A stretch of 64,000 bases of DNA from Microthrixaceae bacterium (lineage in GTDB: Bacteria; Actinomycetota; Acidimicrobiia; Acidimicrobiales; Microtrichaceae): assembly GCA_023957975.1 (NCBI GenBank), contig JAMLGM010000010.1:1-64000 (forward strand), written 5' to 3'. Every line of letters starts with the position of its first letter. Within the stretch, counting starts at the first letter, position 1. The position numbers and the translations under genes are program-made. Positions 59,554 to 64,000 of the stretch are shown here, one piece after another. The notes under the pieces are model-generated. The model made no database searches and had not been told where the DNA came from. It saw only the letters and a list, made by a program, of their open reading frames with translations.

Positions 59554-60387
59554 ATGCACGGCTCGAACCCGCGTCGACCCCGCACGACACTGATCATCGC
59601 CGTTCTTGCCTCGCTGACGGTCATCACGATCACGGCCAAGGACGTGCCGGTGATCGGCAGCGTGCGATCGGCGATCGTCGATGCGACATCGCCGATCAAC
59701 GGCGCGTTTCGCTCGGCGACCAAACCGTTGCGCAACTGGTTCGGAAGCGTCACCGACCACGAGCGTGTGGTCGAGGAGAACGAGCGGCTGCGCGATGAGG
59801 TTGCGGTGCTCAAGTCGAAACAGATCGCCAACGCGAACGCCGCCACCGAACTCGAAGCGATCAAGGAGCAGGAGGGGCTTCCGACCGAGGAGCACTTCGA
59901 CTCGTTGTTGGCGCAGGTGGCGACCGGCCCGTATTCGAACTTCGATGAGCACACGCTGATGTTGACTCGCGGCGCTCGCGACGGGGTGAAGGTCGGAAAC
60001 CCCGTCGTGACGAGTGTCGGCCTGGTGGGCAAGATCGAATCCACGACCGATTCGACCTCCATCGTGCGCCTCATCACCGACCCCGAGATGGCCATTTCGC
60101 TGCGCATCGCCACGAAGGGCACCTACGTTGCCGGTCATGGAACCGGCCCGAACAGCCCCTTCGTCGTCGATTACGGAGTCCCGCTGACCGAGGAGATCGC
60201 CGAGGGCGAGACGATCGTCACGAGCGGGCTCAACACCGCCCAGTTTCCGCCTCATATCCCGGTGGGTACCGTGACGAAGGTATCGACGAGTCGATCCGAC
60301 ATGACCCAGGTGCTCGAGGTGGCCTACCTTGCGGACTTCACGCGCCTCAACTATGTGCGCGTGCTGCTCTGGGTGCCGAACAAATGA
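59554..60387 (+). CDS. mreC: Rod shape-determining protein MreC
   Basis: The 277-residue protein has one N-terminal transmembrane helix ('TLIIAVLASLTVITITA'), a coiled coil (residues ~65-105: 'ENERLRDEVAVLKSKQIANANAATELEAIKEQEG') and the double beta-barrel MreC domain ('RGARDGVKVGNPVVTSVGLVGKIESTTDSTSIVRLITDPEMAISLRI'). It links MreB to PBP2 and RodA. Confidence 0.95.
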   Translation: MHGSNPRRPRTTLIIAVLASLTVITITAKDVPVIGSVRSAIVDATSPINGAFRSATKPLRNWFGSVTDHERVVEENERLRDEVAVLKSKQIANANAATELEAIKEQEGLPTEEHFDSLLAQVATGPYSNFDEHTLMLTRGARDGVKVGNPVVTSVGLVGKIESTTDSTSIVRLITDPEMAISLRIATKGTYVAGHGTGPNSPFVVDYGVPLTEEIAEGETIVTSGLNTAQFPPHIPVGTVTKVSTSRSDMTQVLEVAYLADFTRLNYVRVLLWVPNK

Positions 60388-60896
60388 CCCCCCTCGACGT
60401 CGCCGCACGCTGGGGACTCGTCGTGGTCATCGCCTTTTTGTTGCAGATCGGCCTCGTGACCCAGATGCGTCCGTTCGGCGTGGTGCCCGACATTCTCGTC
60501 GTGCTCGCGGTCTGTGCAGGATTGAGCGGAGGAGCCCAACGCGGCGCGGTCGTCGGGTTCTGGGTCGGGGTGCTCTTCGATGCCGTGCGCCCCCAACATG
60601 CGATGGGGCTGTCGGCGCTGGCCTACTCGCTCGTGGCCTTCGCTGCGGGGACCGCACAGGTCGCGATGTTTCGTTCGGCCCGGCTCATGAGCATGCTGAT
60701 CGTCGCCGTCGGTTCGGTGATCGGCGTGTTGTTGTTCGCCATCGGCCATCAGTTCTTCGGGGGGACCGCGCTGACGAATCCCGACCTGGTTCCTATCCTG
60801 TGCGTGTCGTTCTTCGTCGGTCTGGCCTTGTCCCGCCTTGGGTTGTGGGTCGCTGGTTGGGCCGACGGCCCCGAGACCCGAAGCGTCGCCGAATAG
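60384..60896 (+). CDS. mreD: Rod shape-determining protein MreD
   Basis: The 170-residue polytopic membrane protein has five or so helices, with 'PFGVVPDILVVLAVCAGLSGGAQRGAVVGFWVGVLFDAV' as the MreD signature. ATGA overlap with mreC. Part of the elongasome. Confidence 0.88.
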   Translation: MTPLDVAARWGLVVVIAFLLQIGLVTQMRPFGVVPDILVVLAVCAGLSGGAQRGAVVGFWVGVLFDAVRPQHAMGLSALAYSLVAFAAGTAQVAMFRSARLMSMLIVAVGSVIGVLLFAIGHQFFGGTALTNPDLVPILCVSFFVGLALSRLGLWVAGWADGPETRSVAE

Positions 60897-60911
60897 GAAT
60901 CAGCACCAGCC

Positions 60912-63185
60912 ATGGTCGAGGACAGTTCACAGACGAGCCCCGTTCGACTCGCCGTGCTCGGCGTCATTTGCGTCGCGTTGTTCTCCGCGATGTTCGCCAG
61001 GCTCTACTACCTCCAGATCATCGATCATCAGACCTACCAGGAGGTATCCCAGGCGGTGCACCAACGCACCAAACAGGAGGAGGCCCCGAGGGGCCGGATC
61101 CTCGACCGCAAGGGGCGGGTTCTGGTCGACAACGAGACGATCGTGGTGGTCGGCCTCGATAAGGAAGCGGCCCGCGGCGCCGGCCTCGGCAACGGCGAGG
61201 GAAGTGACCGCCAGTCACAAATCGACCTGCGCACCGAGATGTTCAACCGTCTCGCATCGGTGATGACCCGCCTGCAGCAACCGGTCAAGGTGCTGGAACT
61301 CGAGACCCTCTACACCGATCGACGCTACGGGCCCAACGATTTCATCCCCATCGCCAGCGACGAGGTGACCGAGGAGCTTCAGGCATTCCTGATCGAGAAC
61401 AAAGCGGATTTCCCCGGGGTATCGGTTCGAACTCGCACGGTCCGCTCCTACCCCTACGGCACGCGGGCGGCACACATCCTCGGCTATGTCGGGCGGGTGA
61501 ACGCGCAGGAGTTGGAATCCGAGCTCGTCACCTCCCAGGGGACCCCGGAGCAGCCGGCCGACGAGAACGCGAAGCCGTATGCGGCCTCCGACGAGATCGG
61601 AAAGGCGGGAATCGAACGCACGATGGAGCGGTACCTTCGCGGCAAGCCGGGAATCACGGTGATCCAGGTGGATGCTCGAGGGCAGCGCATCGGCACGATC
61701 AAAGAGCCAGAACTCGAACAGGGCGACGACGTCTGGCTCACGATCGACATCGACGTTCAGGCGTACCTCGAAGACGAGTTGCGCAACACCGTGTTGTCGC
61801 GGCGGGGGAACCTGGCCGGATGCAACCCGGACCCGTGCAACTCCACCGATGGAACTTCGGTCATTCTCGATCCGCGCAACGGTCAGGTGCTCGCCATCGC
61901 GAGTTACCCGAGCTTCGATCCCTCCGAGTTGGTCAACGGCATCAGCACCGAGGCCTGGGAGCGGCTCACGGCGAAGGAGTACGGCGAGCCCATGTTGAAC
62001 CGGGCGACCTCCAAGCTGTTCGCCCCGGGTTCGACCTACAAGCTCATCACCAGCATCGCCGGATTGAGAGCCGGGGTGACCACGGCCGATGAGTGGTACC
62101 AGGACCGCGGCGTCTATGAGATCCAGAACTGCAAGTGGGCATGTACACGGCAAAATGCTGGCAAGGCCAGGCTCGGCAGCGTGAACCTCGAAAGTGCGAT
62201 CACGAAGTCGTCTGACACGTACTTCTATCGGATGGGCGATCTGCTGTGGCAGCGCCGCGATGTGCTTGGAGAGAGCCCGATTCAAGACGTCGCCGCCGAG
62301 TTCGGGTTCGGCGCCAAGACCGGAATCCAGGTGACCACCGAGGCGACGGGGCGGATCGGCACACCTGCCTGGTTGCGCGACGCCTACGACGCGAACCCGG
62401 GGGCCTTCGACCACCGGGACTGGACGGTGGGTGACAACGTCAATGCCTCGATCGGGCAGGGCATGACCGACGTGACCGCCATCCAGTTGGCGAATGCGTA
62501 TGCTGCGTTCGCGAACGGCGGCACCCTGTTTCAGCCACAGATCGTCCTACAGGTGACCCATCCGATGTCGATGGCGCGCACCCCGGCGGACCTCGAAAAC
62601 ATCACGACCGTGCTCAGTTGGGACCCAAGAACCCTGCGGAGCGAACGAATCGCCTTCAACGAGGTCGACTACCAGGCGATGTACCGGGGGTTCATCGGCG
62701 TGACCCAGAGCGGTTCGGGCACGGCGAGAAAGTCATGGCAGACCTTCACCCCGGATTTCTCCGTCGCCGGCAAGACCGGTACCGCTCAGGTTCACCGCAA
62801 GGCTGACACCTCGCTGTTCGTCGGCTGGGGACCCGCCGATCCGACCGGTGCGGTGCCGGCGGCCTACGTGATCGCATCGATCATCCCCGAAGGCGGCTTT
62901 GGCGACGTGGCCTCGGGCGCGTTGACCATGAAGGTGTTCCGCACCTTGTCGCGCATGGAATGGCCCGTCGCATCGTTTACCCCGACCAGGTCGGCCGCGG
63001 CGGGTCCGACCACCAATATTCCGGAATCGGTGTCGACGACCACGACCACGATCCCGATCGCCGGATCCGAACCACCGCTCGGATCGACCGGCGAGGCGAT
63101 GCCGACCGAATCGAGCGTGCCGGCAACCGATGGTGAATCTCCCGAGGTCGCCCCGGCCGGTGCCGCGGAGGCGCAGACCCCGTGA
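60912..63185 (+). CDS. mrdA: Penicillin-binding protein 2 (elongasome transpeptidase)
   Basis: The 757-residue class B PBP has an N-terminal membrane helix, a dimerisation domain ('RGRILDRKGRVLVDNE') and transpeptidase motifs 'FAPGSTYKL' (SxxK), 'SSDTYFYRMG' (S-S-D as in PBP2) and 'AGKTGTAQV' (KTG). A Thr/Pro/Ser-rich C-terminal tail of ~70 residues follows. It cross-links lateral wall peptidoglycan with RodA. GTGA overlap with rodA. Confidence 0.96.
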   Translation: MVEDSSQTSPVRLAVLGVICVALFSAMFARLYYLQIIDHQTYQEVSQAVHQRTKQEEAPRGRILDRKGRVLVDNETIVVVGLDKEAARGAGLGNGEGSDRQSQIDLRTEMFNRLASVMTRLQQPVKVLELETLYTDRRYGPNDFIPIASDEVTEELQAFLIENKADFPGVSVRTRTVRSYPYGTRAAHILGYVGRVNAQELESELVTSQGTPEQPADENAKPYAASDEIGKAGIERTMERYLRGKPGITVIQVDARGQRIGTIKEPELEQGDDVWLTIDIDVQAYLEDELRNTVLSRRGNLAGCNPDPCNSTDGTSVILDPRNGQVLAIASYPSFDPSELVNGISTEAWERLTAKEYGEPMLNRATSKLFAPGSTYKLITSIAGLRAGVTTADEWYQDRGVYEIQNCKWACTRQNAGKARLGSVNLESAITKSSDTYFYRMGDLLWQRRDVLGESPIQDVAAEFGFGAKTGIQVTTEATGRIGTPAWLRDAYDANPGAFDHRDWTVGDNVNASIGQGMTDVTAIQLANAYAAFANGGTLFQPQIVLQVTHPMSMARTPADLENITTVLSWDPRTLRSERIAFNEVDYQAMYRGFIGVTQSGSGTARKSWQTFTPDFSVAGKTGTAQVHRKADTSLFVGWGPADPTGAVPAAYVIASIIPEGGFGDVASGALTMKVFRTLSRMEWPVASFTPTRSAAAGPTTNIPESVSTTTTTIPIAGSEPPLGSTGEAMPTESSVPATDGESPEVAPAGAAEAQTP

Positions 63186-64000
63186 TCACCTCGCGTCCTG
63201 CGCCGACCGCGGTGAAGAGCCGCGACATGAATGCCGCATGGCGTCATGTCGATCTCATCATGTGCGTGCTCGTCGGGCTCACCTGCCTGGTGGGAACGCT
63301 GATGGTCTACAGCGCGACCCGGACCAAGCCGGCGCTCAGCGGCTACGTGGACAAACACATCATGTTCATCGTGATCGGCATCGGCGTCGCGGCGCTCGTC
63401 GCTTCGTTCAACTACGAGCGGCTACGGGCGCTGTCGCCGATGATGTACCTGGTCGTGGTGGCGATGTTGGTGGCGGTGTGGAGGTTCGCCCGGCCGATCA
63501 AAGGTATTCGAGCCTGGTTCGAGCTCGGCCCGATTCAGATTCAGCCCGCCGAGCTTGCGAAGTTCGTCGTCATCGTGTTGGTGGCTACGTACCTCGGCAG
63601 CATCGACGGCCAGCTGAAACTGAGGCACCTGATCACCTCGCTGGTGATGTTCGCGATTCCGATGGGCCTCATCATGTTGCAGCCCGACCTGGGAACCAAC
63701 CTGGTGTTCGTGATGATCGCCGCAGGCATGCTGGTGTGCGCCGGGTTTCCGCTGCGCTACATCGTGACCCTGGTGCTGGTGGTGGTCGTCGGGGTGGTGG
63801 CGATCCTCAATTCCGACACCCTGGAGGACTATCAACGCGATCGCCTGACGTCGTTCGCGAGCGCGGACAGCGACAGCTACAACACCCGCCAGAGCCAGAC
63901 CGCGATCAGCCTCGGCGGCCTCGCCGGCGCCGGGTACCTGCAAGGTGAATACACCAAGGGCGGTTCGGTCCCCGAACAGCAGACCGACTTCATCTTCACC
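63182..64000 (+). CDS. rodA: RodA SEDS glycosyltransferase, cut by window edge
   Basis: A frame opening with GTG 63182 (inside the mrdA stop) runs to the edge (273 codons). It has several membrane helices and the SEDS signature 'GIRAWFELGPIQIQPAELAKFVVIVLVATYL', then 'LIMLQPDLGTNLVF' and, at the edge, 'QQTDFIFT'. RodA polymerises lipid II in the elongasome with PBP2. The C-terminus is outside the window. Confidence 0.95.
   Translation, partial: MITSRPAPTAVKSRDMNAAWRHVDLIMCVLVGLTCLVGTLMVYSATRTKPALSGYVDKHIMFIVIGIGVAALVASFNYERLRALSPMMYLVVVAMLVAVWRFARPIKGIRAWFELGPIQIQPAELAKFVVIVLVATYLGSIDGQLKLRHLITSLVMFAIPMGLIMLQPDLGTNLVFVMIAAGMLVCAGFPLRYIVTLVLVVVVGVVAILNSDTLEDYQRDRLTSFASADSDSYNTRQSQTAISLGGLAGAGYLQGEYTKGGSVPEQQTDFIFT

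Noticed and set aside
58504-60408. 634-residue minus-strand frame across mreBC
   Set aside because: Antisense shadow with periodic Arg/His/Gly content; mreB and mreC are certain on the other strand.

Overview
The window reads as a chromosomal stretch of a high-GC actinobacterium, most likely of the class Acidimicrobiia (Ilumatobacter/Microthrix-like). This is inferred from gene content, not from a marker phylogeny. Supporting features are a tmRNA tag ending in ALAA, two ClpP paralogues, an Rpf-type transglycosylase, a DUF222/13E12-type HNH protein with an actinobacterial LexA box, an F420-type luciferase-family oxidoreductase, a HelD-like protein, a group II truncated globin, and frequent GTG starts with 4-bp ATGA/GTGA overlaps. 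Core genes are syntenic with actinobacterial clusters: mec-cysM, murI-rph-rdgB, tig-clpP-clpX-folC and ndk-mreBCD-mrdA-rodA.

Layout. 0-1.7 kb: the left edge cuts a Shedu (SduA, DUF4263) anti-phage nuclease that lies directly behind the 3' end of ssrA (tmRNA) on the same strand. 1.8-5.8 kb: GNAT, F420/LLM oxidoreductase, M24 peptidase, an OsmC protein with a CsoR/CstR-like operator, smpB, and the Mec JAMM protease. 5.9-13.5 kb: CysM, a HelD-like ATPase, a thioesterase, a TetR-GNAT fusion regulator with paired palindromic operators in front of a divergent diiron protein, and a VapBC pair. 13.6-18.6 kb: acyl-CoA synthetase, a Fic toxin/antitoxin cassette bracketed by 102-bp direct repeats of the murI 5' region, then murI, rph and rdgB. 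18.6-29.6 kb: galT, D-threonine aldolase-like enzyme, thiolase/DUF35 pair, LexA-box DUF222-HNH gene, clpP1, CAP lipoprotein, rpe, prmA and serB. 29.6-37.6 kb: RNA methyltransferase, glutaminyl cyclase, septum-formation-like lipoprotein, an SNF2 helicase/SWIM operon behind two LexA-type boxes, and rpf.

37.8-52 kb is accessory and catabolic: an orphan solute-binding lipoprotein, DUF4436, two sterol-desaturase-family hydroxylases, a frameshifted EVE-HNH endonuclease, an HTH-citrate synthase fusion divergent from a CaiB-type CoA transferase, SDR, SRPBCC, P450, a globin, CDF and GDT1-type cation transporters, and five tRNAs (Lys, His, Arg, Gly, Pro). A 56-bp perfect palindrome occurs twice here. 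52-64 kb is housekeeping: trigger factor with an Asp-His tail, clpP2, clpX, folC, a Flp-like prepilin, ndk, and the elongasome operon mreB-mreC-mreD-mrdA-rodA, which runs off the right edge.

Functional themes: protein quality control and ribosome rescue (ssrA, smpB, tig, clpP x2, clpX); cysteine and serine metabolism around O-phosphoserine (mec, cysM, serB); rod-shape wall growth; and several defence or DNA-damage loci (Shedu, Fic-TA, VapBC, EVE-HNH, SOS-type SNF2-SWIM, DUF222-HNH).
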